From UBA6623 sp965248235 (GTDB taxonomy: Bacteria > Acidobacteriota > Terriglobia > Bryobacterales > UBA6623), in the NCBI GenBank assembly GCA_965248235.1, contig CBDFIU010000003.1:558001-622000 (forward strand): a stretch of 64,000 bases of DNA. The letters are read 5' to 3'. Both the position numbers and the translations under genes were made by a program. Shown one piece after another: positions 55,289 through 64,000 of this stretch. The notes beneath the pieces are model-generated. The model had not been told where the DNA came from. It worked only from the letters and a program-made list of their open reading frames with translations, and did no database searches. The first letter of the stretch is position 1. Every line of letters starts with the position of its first letter.

Positions 55289-57067
55289 ATGCCCGAAACC
55301 CTGGCCCGATTATTTCGCCACACGATTGCCTACGACCGGCCGGACATGATGTTGGCGAAATCCGACGGGCAGTACCGCCCCATCTCGGCGCGCGAGGTCG
55401 AGCGCCGCGTCGGGCGCTTGCGGGGCGAGTTGCGCCGCGCGGGCCTCGGCAAAGGCGACCTTTGCGCGCTGCTGTCGGAAAACCGTTGGGAATGGGCCGT
55501 CGGCGATTTCGCCATGATGACGGCGGGCATCGTCAGCGTGCCGCTCTACTCAACCCTGACCGCCGAGCAAGTGCGCTATATGCTCGAACACTCCGGCGCC
55601 CGCGCGGCGATGGTTTCGAGCGCCGACCAACTCGCCAAGATCCAATCGATTTGGGATCACCTGCCACTGCTCGAAGGCGTGATCGTTTTCGATGAAGGCG
55701 AGAGCGGCGATGAGCGCGTAATCCACCTCGCTTCCCTGATCGGCGACGCGCCTCTGACGCCCGAGGAAAAACAAGCGCTTGAAACTTCGATCAACGAAGT
55801 CGAGTCCGAAGATCTCGCCAGCATCATTTACACCTCCGGTACGACGGGAACGCCCAAAGGCGTCATGCTGACGCACGGGAATTTCGCGATCAACGTCCGT
55901 GACAACGGATACGACTTCAGCCCCGACGATGTGGGCTTGTCGTTCTTGCCGCTCTGCCACGTCGCCGAGCGCATGGCCGACTACACCTATTTCCGCACCG
56001 GCACGGCGGTTGCCTATGCCGAATCGATTGACGCAGTGGCGAAGAATATGCTGGAAGTCAAGCCGACCGTTGCCCTCGGCGTGCCGCGCTTCTTTGAAAA
56101 AGTGCACGGCCGCGTGATGGAAAAGGTAGGTGCCGCGCCGCCGCTCCGCCAAAAGCTGTTCGCCTGGGCCGTCCGCACGGGGAAAGAGACGATTCCTTAC
56201 GGGCTGCGCAACGAATCCCCGCCGCTGGGACTCAAACTGCGGCATGCCCTCGCCGACCGCCTCGTACTGAGTAAGCTGCGCGAGCGCTTGGGCGGCCGCA
56301 TACGCTACTTCGTCTCCGGCGCCGCGCCATTGGGGCGTCATCTGGCGGAATTCTTCTACGCCGTCGGCATTCCCATCTGTGAAGCTTACGGCCTCACCGA
56401 AACCTCTCCGCTAGTCACCGCCAATTACTTGGGGGAAATGCGTTTCGGGACTGTTGGTAAAACAATCCCGAATGTCGAAGTCAAGATCGCCAAAGACGGC
56501 GAGATCCTCGTACGAGGCCCCAACATCATGCGCGGCTATTACAAAATGGACGAGGTCACCGCCGAAGTGATCGTCGACGGCTGGTTCCATACCGGCGACA
56601 TCGGCGAGGTCGACGATGACGGCTATCTGAAGATCACCGACCGCAAGAAGGATCTCCTCAAGACCTCGGGCGGCAAGTACATCGCGCCCCAACCGATCGA
56701 GAATCTCATCAAGAGTTGCGATTACGTTTCCGTGGCCGTCGTGATTGCCGAGCGGCGAAATTTTCCCAGCGCGTTGATCGTACCGAACTTCGAAAAGCTC
56801 CGCCAATGGGCCAAAGCCAACGGCGTCGGCGCCGAAAGCGATAGCGAGCTGGCCCGCGATGAAAAGACCGCCGCCATGGTTGAAGCCGCCGTGCGGAAGA
56901 CCTGTGAAGGGCTGGCGCGCTACGAGCAAGTGAAAAAGATCGCCGTCCTCGAACGAGAGTTTTCCATCGAAAAAGGAGAAATCACGCCGACCATGAAAGT
57001 GCGTCGTCGCGAAGTGGAAAAATTGTACGCCCCGGTCATCGACAAGCTCTACCAAAGCAAGCAATGA
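55289..57067 (+). CDS. Long-chain acyl-CoA synthetase (AMP-forming, FadD15-like)
   Basis: 592 residues; GAAGGAG precedes ATG 55289. Motifs: P-loop IYTSGTTGTPKGVMLTHGN, FLPLCHVAERM, YGLTETSPLV, TGDIGEVDDDGYLKITDRKK and the C-terminal catalytic Lys region GEITPTMKVRRREV. It activates fatty acids to acyl-CoA through acyl-AMP in the cytoplasm. First gene of a plus-strand lipid cassette; its stop overlaps the next start (ATGA). Confidence 0.93.
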   Translation: MPETLARLFRHTIAYDRPDMMLAKSDGQYRPISAREVERRVGRLRGELRRAGLGKGDLCALLSENRWEWAVGDFAMMTAGIVSVPLYSTLTAEQVRYMLEHSGARAAMVSSADQLAKIQSIWDHLPLLEGVIVFDEGESGDERVIHLASLIGDAPLTPEEKQALETSINEVESEDLASIIYTSGTTGTPKGVMLTHGNFAINVRDNGYDFSPDDVGLSFLPLCHVAERMADYTYFRTGTAVAYAESIDAVAKNMLEVKPTVALGVPRFFEKVHGRVMEKVGAAPPLRQKLFAWAVRTGKETIPYGLRNESPPLGLKLRHALADRLVLSKLRERLGGRIRYFVSGAAPLGRHLAEFFYAVGIPICEAYGLTETSPLVTANYLGEMRFGTVGKTIPNVEVKIAKDGEILVRGPNIMRGYYKMDEVTAEVIVDGWFHTGDIGEVDDDGYLKITDRKKDLLKTSGGKYIAPQPIENLIKSCDYVSVAVVIAERRNFPSALIVPNFEKLRQWAKANGVGAESDSELARDEKTAAMVEAAVRKTCEGLARYEQVKKIAVLEREFSIEKGEITPTMKVRRREVEKLYAPVIDKLYQSKQ

Positions 57068-59015
57068 CCAGCCAACGCACCAGAGTCAGCACTTCGAGAA
57101 CCCGGCTCGCCGCCCTAACCCTATGCCTTGCCGCCGCCGCCCCGGCGTCCGCCCAACCCACCCTCGTCATCGATACCCCGATGGCCCCGCCCGCTTGGGC
57201 GTTGATGGAGCGCGCCTTGCTCGACGCCAACTCCCGCGCCGTCGAAGCTTTCGCCAAGAAATACATCGATGATCGCGGCTATCTGCTGCACACCCCGCGC
57301 TGGGGCACCCTCGACGGCCCCGACGATGCCATCGAGACCTACTACAACTGGACCCTGCTGCACGCCCTCGGCGGCTCCGACTCCGTGCTGCGGCTCTACA
57401 AGAAAGGCCTCGAAGGCCATCTGCTGCAATACAACGAGCTGCGCACCGAGTTGACCGAGCTGGCCTCGAACGGTGCCTATCACAAGGAATTCATCACCAT
57501 GTCCGACTGGTTTCATACCGGCGAGGGCATGCGCGCATTCTTTCTGTTGGGCCTATCGGACCCGACCGACCCGCTCCTCGTCAGCCGCATGCGCCGCTTC
57601 GCCGCCATGTACATGGACGAAGATCCCGAAGCCCCCAACTACGACCCGACCAAGAAGATCATCAAGAGCATTTGGAATGGCAGTCGCGGCCCGATGATGC
57701 GCAAGGCCACCGTCTACGACTGGGTGGGCGACCCTGTTGCGGGTACGTTTCATCTGCTCCATAATCCCGCCCGCAACACCAAGATGCTTGATCTCGCCAA
57801 GTGGTACCCGCGCATGCTGGCGCATTGCGAAGAGTACCTCGACTCGGTCGGCGACAACTTTCTCAACCTCGGCGCGACCCTGCTGGGCCTCAACGCCTAC
57901 GCCCTGACGCACGAAGACAAGTACCGCGATTGGACGCTCGAATACCTCGATGCCTGGAAAGCGCGGACCGAGAAAACCGGCGGCATGATTCCCTCCAACA
58001 TCGGCCTCGACGGCGAGCCGGGCGGGGAGTACAACGGGCAGTGGTGGAAGGGGACCTACGGTTGGAACTTCACGATCTTCGACGGCGAGCTCGAGCAAAT
58101 CGCTCACCGCAACTATTTCACCGGGGCCTCCTGGCCGGGCTTCGCGAACGGCCTGCTGTTGACCGGCGACTTCTCCTACATCAACGTCCTTCGTCGACAA
58201 CTGGACCTCGTTTACGAACACAAGAAGACCGTCGCCGGTAAGACCCTCCTGCCACAGATGTACGGCGACCCGCGCGGCTACAAACACAACGGCCCGCCCG
58301 AGTTCTATCACTACACCGAAAATCTCTTCGCCGACCGGCTGACCGAAATCTACCTTTGGTCGATGGACCGCAAAGACCTCGCCCGCATCCCGACCGAGAA
58401 AGGTTGGCTTGCCTTTCTCGAAGGCAACGACCCCGACTATCCCGCGCGGGCGATGCGGCGGGACTTCGAGCACATTCGCGAGAGAACTGATCGCATGCGC
58501 AACGACCCAACCTCGCCCGATACGCGGCTGGCGGATTACCTGCTCGGCGTCGTCCCCGCGACCACCGAGCATCTGCTTCGCTTGACGACGGGCGGCTACT
58601 TCGCCCGCGGGAGAATCTGGGTGCTGCACAGTCGCCTGCGCTACTTCGACCCCGTCCGCCGGCGCTCGGGACTCCCCGACGACGTCGCGGCGCTGGTCGA
58701 AAACATGGACGCGAATTCCGTGACGGTTACACTCGTGAACACCAATCAACTCGAAGCCCGCGAGATCGATGTGCAAGCCGGCGGCTACGGTGAACATCAG
58801 TTTCGAGGCGTTTCGGGGATCTCCGAACCGGCACGAAGGACCCGAAATCGAACGAGCGCGAAACCGCGACCAAGCCATTCAACGCGCCCTATGTAACCGT
58901 CCGCCTCGAACCCGGCTGCGGACGGCGTCTCATCTTTTCGATGGACCGTTACGCCAACCCGCCGACCTTGGCCCAACCCTGGAATCGCGGTAGATTGGTC
59001 AAACACAAGCGATAG
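57064..59015 (+). CDS. Secreted hypothetical protein, probable alpha-helical barrel (frameshift as sequenced)
   Basis: ATG 57064 overlaps the acyl-CoA synthetase stop, implying translational coupling. Signal peptide (ALTLCLAAAAPASAQ). The mature part is rich in Trp/Tyr and repeated helices (YYNWTLLHALGGSD, MSDWFHTGEGMRAFFLLGL, NIGLDGEPGGEYNGQWWKG, NGPPEFYHYTENLFADRLTE), resembling (alpha/alpha)6-barrel carbohydrate-active proteins, but I recognise no named family. One G restored at GGGG 58815-58818 adds the C-terminus (GTKDPKSNERETATKPFNAP ... stop 59013-59015), 650 residues in total. Confidence 0.75.
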
Positions 59016-59039
59016 AGTGGGGCCGACGCCCCGTACCTA

Positions 59040-62000
59040 ATGCCCTTCGGCCAATACAAAGACCTGCTTCACACACGCGGCTTCGGGTCCCTGCTATGGA
59101 CCCAACTGCTTGGAGCCTTCAACGACAGCGTCTTTAAAATCGTCGTCACTCTGCTGGCGACCACCACGACAGCGGGCGGTTCCGGCGGTCGTGATCTCGC
59201 TCTGGTCGGCGCGGTCTTCATCCTGCCTTTCTTTCTGTTTTCCGGTTATGCCGGCCGCCTCGCCGACAGCCGCAACAAACGCACCGTTCTGATCGCGACC
59301 AAGTCGATCGAAATCTTCTCTATGCTCTTGGCCGTGTGGGCGCTATGGATCGGCAGTTTTGCTTTCCTGCTCGCGGTGCTGTTTTTGATGGCTTTGCAAT
59401 CAACGCTCTTCAGCCCGGCCAAATACGGCATCGTGCCCGAGATGGTTCCCGACAAGGACCTCTCCCGCGCCAACGCCCTGGTCCAAATGACCACCAACCT
59501 CGCCATCATCTTCGGTGCCTGGATCGGCAGCGAAATGCTTGCCGCATGGCCGGACGATGGTTGGCGCATCGGCGTCGTGCTTGCCGTCATCGCCGTCGCC
59601 GGCTTCAGCGCAAGTTTTGGGATCGGGCGCGTTCCCGACCCGGCCGTGCGAAAGCCTTTCCAACTCAACCCCTGGAGCGAAATCGGCCAAGGCCTGCGTA
59701 CCCTCTACCGCGACAAGCCGCTTTGGCTCACGGTGCTGGGCATCTCTTACTTCTGGATGCTCGGCGCATTGCTGCAACTCGACATCGTCCTGTTCACTCG
59801 CGACGTCCTCCATGCCGGCCAGGAATGGAACGGCCGCCTGATCGCCTTCATGGGCCTGGGAATCGCCGTCGGCAGTCTCGCGGCCGGCAGACTCTCGGGC
59901 GACAAAGTCGAGCTCGGCCTCACCCCGCTTGGCTCAATCGGCATGGGACTGGCCGGGCTGGGGCTGGCGGCGGGCGATACTTTTTCGCGCGCCGGCCTTT
60001 TCATGGTGCTGTTGGGTTTCGCCGGGGGGCTATTCGTTGTTCCCCTCAATTCGCTGCTGCAACAGCGCAGCGACGCCGGCGAACGCGGCCGACTGATCGC
60101 CGCCAACAATTTCCTGAACATGTTCGGTGTTCTGGCGGCCTCGGGCGCGATCTATGCGCTGAACGATTTACTAGCGGTCGGCCCCGATCGCATCATCTTC
60201 CTATTCGGGATCATGACCTTCGTCGTCACGGCCTACATGCTCACCGTCGTGCCCGACTTTCTTATCCGCTTCGTGTTGTGGATGCTGACCCACACCGTCT
60301 ACCGCATTCGTATCGTCGGACAGGAGAACGTCCCGTTCCGCGGACCCGCCCTGCTGGTCAGCAATCACCTCTCCTACATCGACGGCTTTCTGGTCGGCGG
60401 CTGCGTACAGCGCTTCTTGCGCTTTCTGATCTACCGTCCCTATTACGAGATGAAAGCGTTCAACTGGATTTTGAGCCGCATGCACGCCATCCCGATCCAA
60501 GGCGGCGACCCGGAAAAAATGGCCGAATCGATCGAACTGGCGCGGGAACAACTTCGCCAAGGCCACGTCGTGTGTATCTTCGCCGAGGGTTCGGTCAGCC
60601 GGACAGGCAACATGATGCGCTTTAAGCCCGGCTTCGAGCGCATCATGGCGGGCCTCGCTGGAGAAAATTTCAACGTTCCGATCATCCCGGTCAACCTCGA
60701 TCGCGTCTGGGGCAGCATCTTCAGCATGAAAGACGGCAAGGCGTTCTTCCGCGTGCCGGAAAACCTCCGCTACCCCATCACCGTTTCCTTCGGCCGACCT
60801 CTGCCCGCGACCGCCAACTCCGTCGAAGTCCGCCAAGCCGTCATGGAACTCGGCGCCGAGGCCGCGCGACACGCCTACGCCGGCCGTGAAGGACTCCAAC
60901 ACCGCTTCATCCGCACCGCCAAAAAACGTTGGTTCCGGCGCGCCGTCGTCGATGAACACCGCTCGATTTCCTACGGAAGGCTCTTGAGCGAGGCGTTGCT
61001 GTGGGGTCGCCAAATCAGACGACTTGCCCGTGACGCCGGGCAAAGTAAGCCCCGCGTCGGCATCCGGCTGCCTCCCTCGATCGATGCCGTCCTGGCGAAC
61101 TTGGCGACCGTGGTCGCCGGAGGCGTGTCGGTCAATCTACCGCCCGACTTGGACGCCGCGACTCTGCGAGCAATCTCAAGTGATATCACCCTCGACGGTC
61201 TGATCACCGACCCCGACTCCGGCTACCCCGAACTCCCTCCGGCCGCTTGGCGTGCGACCACCCGGGATCTCCAATCGTCGGCGCCCGGCTGGAAGAGAAT
61301 GGTGCTGTCGCTTGCGGCGTTCCGAACGCCGACTCGCGTTCTGCGGGCACTGGCCTGTGGCATGGCCCCTTCCGCCGACAGCCCGGCCGCGATCATCTTC
61401 ACCGCCGGAACCGGCGGGCGACGAAAACCCGTCCTGCTCTCTCACGCCAACCTCATCGCCAACGTCGAAGCGCTGGCGCAAGTTTTCTGGGTGAAGCGCG
61501 ACGACCGCGTGATGGGGGTGCTGCCCTTCAGCCGTGCGCTTGGCCTGACCGGCACTTTGTGGTTTCCGTTGTTAACCGGATGCGGCGCTTCCTACGCCCC
61601 CGACCCGAAAGACGGCCCCGCGGTGGGCCGACTGGCTCGCGACACCGAGGTCACGATCTTCGTCGCGCCGCCCGATCTCTATGGCCGTTATCTCGAGCAG
61701 ATCCCGCGGGACGATCTAGCCACGCTACGTTGCGCCCTGGTGGGCGGTGATTTCCCCTCGGAAGCATTAGCGGATGACTTCGAAGAGAAGTTCGGCGCGC
61801 CGTTGATCGAGGGCTACGGTTTAGCCGAGATGACCGCCGCCGTCGCCCTAAACATTCCCGATTACATCCAAGGACATCGAAAGCAAATCGGCACCAAACC
61901 CGGCACCGTAGGCCATCCGCTTCCGGGCATTGTCGCGAAGATCGTTAATCCGGCGAGGGGTGAAAGCACCGCCCCCGACGAGCCGGGCGCGTTGTGGATC

Positions 62001-62141
62001 AAAGGTCCGAGCCGCATGCTCGGCTACGCCGACGACCCGGCGGCAAGCGAGGCCGTCTTCGACAACGGCTGGCTCCAAACCGGCGACACCGCCGCGATCG
62101 ACGGCGATGGTTTCTTGCGAATTATCGCAACCGAGCGGTAG
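59040..62141 (+). CDS. LplT-like MFS transporter / PlsC acyltransferase / acyl-ACP synthetase fusion (Aas-type)
   Basis: 1033 residues. Residues 1-~410: MFS fold with an LplT-like start (LLWTQLLGAFNDSVFKIVV, FSPAKYGIVPEMV). ~420-620: acyltransferase with the HX4D motif (SNHLSYIDG) and FAEGSVSRTG. ~630-1033: AMP-forming domain with a modified P-loop (IIFTAGTGGRRKPVLLSHAN) and EGYGLAEMTAAVALN. This architecture flips lysophospholipids inward and re-acylates them. The protein stops at GDGFLRIIATER, just before the C-terminal lid subdomain with the catalytic Lys, so the synthetase half appears truncated. No clear ribosome binding site; a GGGGC/GCCCC hairpin precedes ATG 59040. Confidence 0.88.
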   Translation: MPFGQYKDLLHTRGFGSLLWTQLLGAFNDSVFKIVVTLLATTTTAGGSGGRDLALVGAVFILPFFLFSGYAGRLADSRNKRTVLIATKSIEIFSMLLAVWALWIGSFAFLLAVLFLMALQSTLFSPAKYGIVPEMVPDKDLSRANALVQMTTNLAIIFGAWIGSEMLAAWPDDGWRIGVVLAVIAVAGFSASFGIGRVPDPAVRKPFQLNPWSEIGQGLRTLYRDKPLWLTVLGISYFWMLGALLQLDIVLFTRDVLHAGQEWNGRLIAFMGLGIAVGSLAAGRLSGDKVELGLTPLGSIGMGLAGLGLAAGDTFSRAGLFMVLLGFAGGLFVVPLNSLLQQRSDAGERGRLIAANNFLNMFGVLAASGAIYALNDLLAVGPDRIIFLFGIMTFVVTAYMLTVVPDFLIRFVLWMLTHTVYRIRIVGQENVPFRGPALLVSNHLSYIDGFLVGGCVQRFLRFLIYRPYYEMKAFNWILSRMHAIPIQGGDPEKMAESIELAREQLRQGHVVCIFAEGSVSRTGNMMRFKPGFERIMAGLAGENFNVPIIPVNLDRVWGSIFSMKDGKAFFRVPENLRYPITVSFGRPLPATANSVEVRQAVMELGAEAARHAYAGREGLQHRFIRTAKKRWFRRAVVDEHRSISYGRLLSEALLWGRQIRRLARDAGQSKPRVGIRLPPSIDAVLANLATVVAGGVSVNLPPDLDAATLRAISSDITLDGLITDPDSGYPELPPAAWRATTRDLQSSAPGWKRMVLSLAAFRTPTRVLRALACGMAPSADSPAAIIFTAGTGGRRKPVLLSHANLIANVEALAQVFWVKRDDRVMGVLPFSRALGLTGTLWFPLLTGCGASYAPDPKDGPAVGRLARDTEVTIFVAPPDLYGRYLEQIPRDDLATLRCALVGGDFPSEALADDFEEKFGAPLIEGYGLAEMTAAVALNIPDYIQGHRKQIGTKPGTVGHPLPGIVAKIVNPARGESTAPDEPGALWIKGPSRMLGYADDPAASEAVFDNGWLQTGDTAAIDGDGFLRIIATER

Positions 62142-62245
62142 CGGACACCCACCCGCCTAACAACTGACGAAACAACTCAATCATCAAACTCGAGCCAAGG
62201 TTAGACGGTATACTGTTCCCTCCACCCGCTCTACCCGAGGACTCC

Positions 62246-62632
62246 ATGGGCCGCTCCCAAGACCCCACCGATCCAATTCGCAAGAAAGCCGTGACATTCC
62301 CTGCCGTGGCTACGGGGACGTCCTGCAACCAGAGTTCCTTCAAGGCGGGCAAAGGCTCCTTCCTCTTCATTGGACCCGGAGCCAAGGGACAGGGATTCAA
62401 AGCCATGTTCAAACTCGAACGTTCCATACCCCAGGCCGGCAAGCTGGCGGCCAAGGATCCGGATCGCTTTCAGGTGGGATCCACCGGCTGGGTGACGACG
62501 CGCTTCTCTACAGACAAGCCGCTTCCCCAATCCATCTGGGAAAAGTGGCTGCAAGAATCCTACGATTTGACGGTCCGGAAGAAGGCCGGAAAAAAGACAT
62601 CCAAAAAGAAGAAGACTAGCCGGAAGCCCTAA
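62246..62632 (+). CDS. MmcQ/YjbR-like (DUF419-type) small protein with Lys-rich tail
   Basis: 128 residues from ATG 62246 (CGAGGA upstream). FKAGKGSFLFIGPG, FKAMFKLERS and VGSTGWVTTRFSTDKPLPQ fit the YjbR/MmcQ double-wing fold, whose members are cytoplasmic and proposed to bind nucleic acid. The C-terminal KKAGKKTSKKKKTSRKP tail strengthens a nucleic-acid-binding guess. It converges with the flavoenzyme gene. Confidence 0.65.
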   Translation: MGRSQDPTDPIRKKAVTFPAVATGTSCNQSSFKAGKGSFLFIGPGAKGQGFKAMFKLERSIPQAGKLAAKDPDRFQVGSTGWVTTRFSTDKPLPQSIWEKWLQESYDLTVRKKAGKKTSKKKKTSRKP

Positions 62633-62648
62633 GGCTCTCAGCATCTAC

Positions 62649-63755
62649 CTACGCGAACCGTCCCCAAAACTCAATCGCGCGGTTCATCGTTCGTTCGATC
62701 ACTTCCTCGTTAGGCTCCAGCGACCAGACGCCACGTTCATCTTGCCTGCCGCTATGGAGCAGGAGCCCGTCTTCCCTGGGGGACATCATAAAGCCGCCAT
62801 AGTCAATCTCCGGCTGCGGCAAGAGAATCGTGATCTGACCCTTGTCGGGCGTCAACTCCTCATCGCCAAACAGCGCTCGGGTGCCGAGACCGGTGCAGTT
62901 CATGATGATCGGTTCCGGCAACTTGAGAAGAGCGCCGAGATCCGAGAACTCGCAAACCACAATGCGGCCTCCGGCGACACGGAAGTCGCGCAACACGGCG
63001 CTAAGGTATATCGGCGTCTGGATCTGCATCGTCGTGTCGCGAACGACATCCAATGAGCCGAAAGGGTGTTCGCCGGGTTTCAGGACCTTGTAGTGGTAAA
63101 GGTCACCCAGTTCGTTTCCTTCCCTCTCTCGCCGGCGCTCCGCGTTGTCCCGCCGATAGTTGTCAAGCTGGCGGATGCCGTAGGAATCACCGATCATGTC
63201 TTGGAAATAGCGGTGAGAAAGCCTTGCGGCCCGAACGTACCGCGCTCTGATTTGCGCGGCGAGAGACTTTGACATGACATCCTCGAAGTCATCCGGCATG
63301 ACCTCGGGGTCAAACTGTGCCTCCGCGACGTTGGACGTTGTATGGGGCGGCAGGTCTTTTGCGTAGATCGTGACGTCAAAGCCCCGCCGTTGCAACAGGC
63401 GTCCCGTCGCCAATCCCACCGCGCCGCAGCCGGCGACCGCACACCTCCTCTGGTCCGTCTTCAGCGCCTCTTCCACCGCGAAATGAGACGTTCCCCAGGA
63501 CAAGCCGACTCCGCGCGCGCCGTGTCCGTAATTGTGAATGACAATTTTTTCTCTAAGCCGCTCCGTCTCGACACGGAACCCAGAAGGTCGGTATGGTCGT
63601 AGACCCACGACGGTGCGGATGATGTGGTCCCATGAGATTTCGGGTATCGCGAATCTCCTCTGAGGGCTGACAAGTCGGCCTTGCGGCACCGGGGTTGAAC
63701 AAGTTGTTCCCAAAGCCGCCGACGCGGTTGCTTGCAATAGCGCACGCCGTTTCAT
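62649..63755 (-). CDS. D-amino-acid-oxidase-like FAD enzyme with permuted motif order, Tat-exported
   Basis: 368 residues. RR plus hydrophobic start (MKRRALLQATASAALG) suggests Tat export. The segment RTVVGLRPYRPSGFRVE ... HNYGHG (residues 74-79) ... GLSWGTSHFAVEEAL is normally the C-terminal FAD-binding end of DAAO/DASPO. Here it comes before the dinucleotide-binding GCGAVG (109-114) and the substrate-domain entrance IYAKDLPPHTTSNVAEAQ, which are normally N-terminal. The protein ends after the region around EDGLLLHSGRQDERGVWS. Function is probably oxidation of an amino acid or amine with FAD; substrate unknown. Confidence 0.85.
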   Translation of the reverse strand: MKRRALLQATASAALGTTCSTPVPQGRLVSPQRRFAIPEISWDHIIRTVVGLRPYRPSGFRVETERLREKIVIHNYGHGARGVGLSWGTSHFAVEEALKTDQRRCAVAGCGAVGLATGRLLQRRGFDVTIYAKDLPPHTTSNVAEAQFDPEVMPDDFEDVMSKSLAAQIRARYVRAARLSHRYFQDMIGDSYGIRQLDNYRRDNAERRREREGNELGDLYHYKVLKPGEHPFGSLDVVRDTTMQIQTPIYLSAVLRDFRVAGGRIVVCEFSDLGALLKLPEPIIMNCTGLGTRALFGDEELTPDKGQITILLPQPEIDYGGFMMSPREDGLLLHSGRQDERGVWSLEPNEEVIERTMNRAIEFWGRFA

Positions 63756-64000
63756 GGAAATTAGATCTGCCTTTGCTCTGGTGCCTTATCGGAAATTTTC
63801 CTTAGTGCCGCCGTCGGCTCCAACATTGTACCCGCGAAGCTCAACCCGCGCTGTGCCGCACCCGTAGTCTGGGATGCGCTCGATCCCAAACAATGACGCA
63901 ATCGTGACATGTTTGTGGGTCGATTTGCGAAATACGAGAAGAAGACTACTTCTTGACCATGCTCATTCAGACGCCGCGAAATAGAGGCTGTTCAACCGCT
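63756..64000. other. Right edge of window, nothing supported
   Basis: No coding sequence, repeat or RNA seen in these last 245 bases; presumably the upstream region of the flavoenzyme gene. Confidence 0.4.

Noticed and set aside
1..64000. CRISPR array, tRNA, rRNA, restriction-modification or toxin-antitoxin systems
   Set aside because: Looked for regular spacer repeats, cloverleaf-like sequences and typical defence protein motifs; none seen. The repeats present are irregular REP-like or IS-derived.

Overview
The window is 64 kb of high-GC bacterial chromosome. It most resembles an uncultured Acidobacteriota (inference). The clues are a Ser/Thr kinase fused to a TolB-like propeller, an HTH-membrane-TolB protein, many secreted or Tat-exported redox enzymes, heme c/copper-monooxygenase fusions, a carboxypeptidase-regulatory/TPR protein, and REP-like repeats of the kind seen in Acidobacteria and Planctomycetes. 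No rRNA, tRNA or CRISPR array was seen.

Layout. 1-16 kb: broken GH15 glycosidase, secreted TPR protein, molybdopterin oxidoreductase, HTH-TolB sensor, serine hydrolase, Tat amidohydrolase, a secreted protein plus matrixin protease operon, a lipoprotein and a PfkB sugar kinase. 16-30 kb: glycosyltransferase, HD-GYP response regulator, groES-groEL, an IS1595-family copy (A), a multi-PAS hybrid kinase, then hisG, pyk and an M28 peptidase. 30-36 kb: Ser/Thr kinase-TolB, then an insertion-sequence nest (IS1595 copy B next to an IS4-family element that carries IS1595 copy C). 36-46 kb: carboxypeptidase-regulatory/TPR protein, two cytochrome c-copper monooxygenase fusions with a secreted partner, glycosyltransferase, Rieske protein and PQQ dehydrogenase; this block looks like a periplasmic oxidation module. 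46-53 kb: hybrid kinase, LuxR-type regulator, then an IS graveyard (IS1595 remnant, IS630 pseudogene, intact IS1595 copy D, truncated SDR). 53-64 kb: amidase with a tiny upstream partner, a lipid cassette (acyl-CoA synthetase, secreted helical protein, LplT-PlsC-AMP fusion), a YjbR-like protein and a D-amino-acid-oxidase-like flavoprotein whose motifs are in permuted order.

A property that affects reading of the whole window: at least a dozen genes are broken by one-base indels, nearly all single-base deletions inside short homopolymers. Each can be rejoined into a family-typical protein of whole-codon length. This looks like residual sequencing or assembly error rather than mass gene decay. 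Affected genes are given over their full corrected span and marked as such. The IS630, SDR and GH15 genes show larger damage and are probably real pseudogenes.
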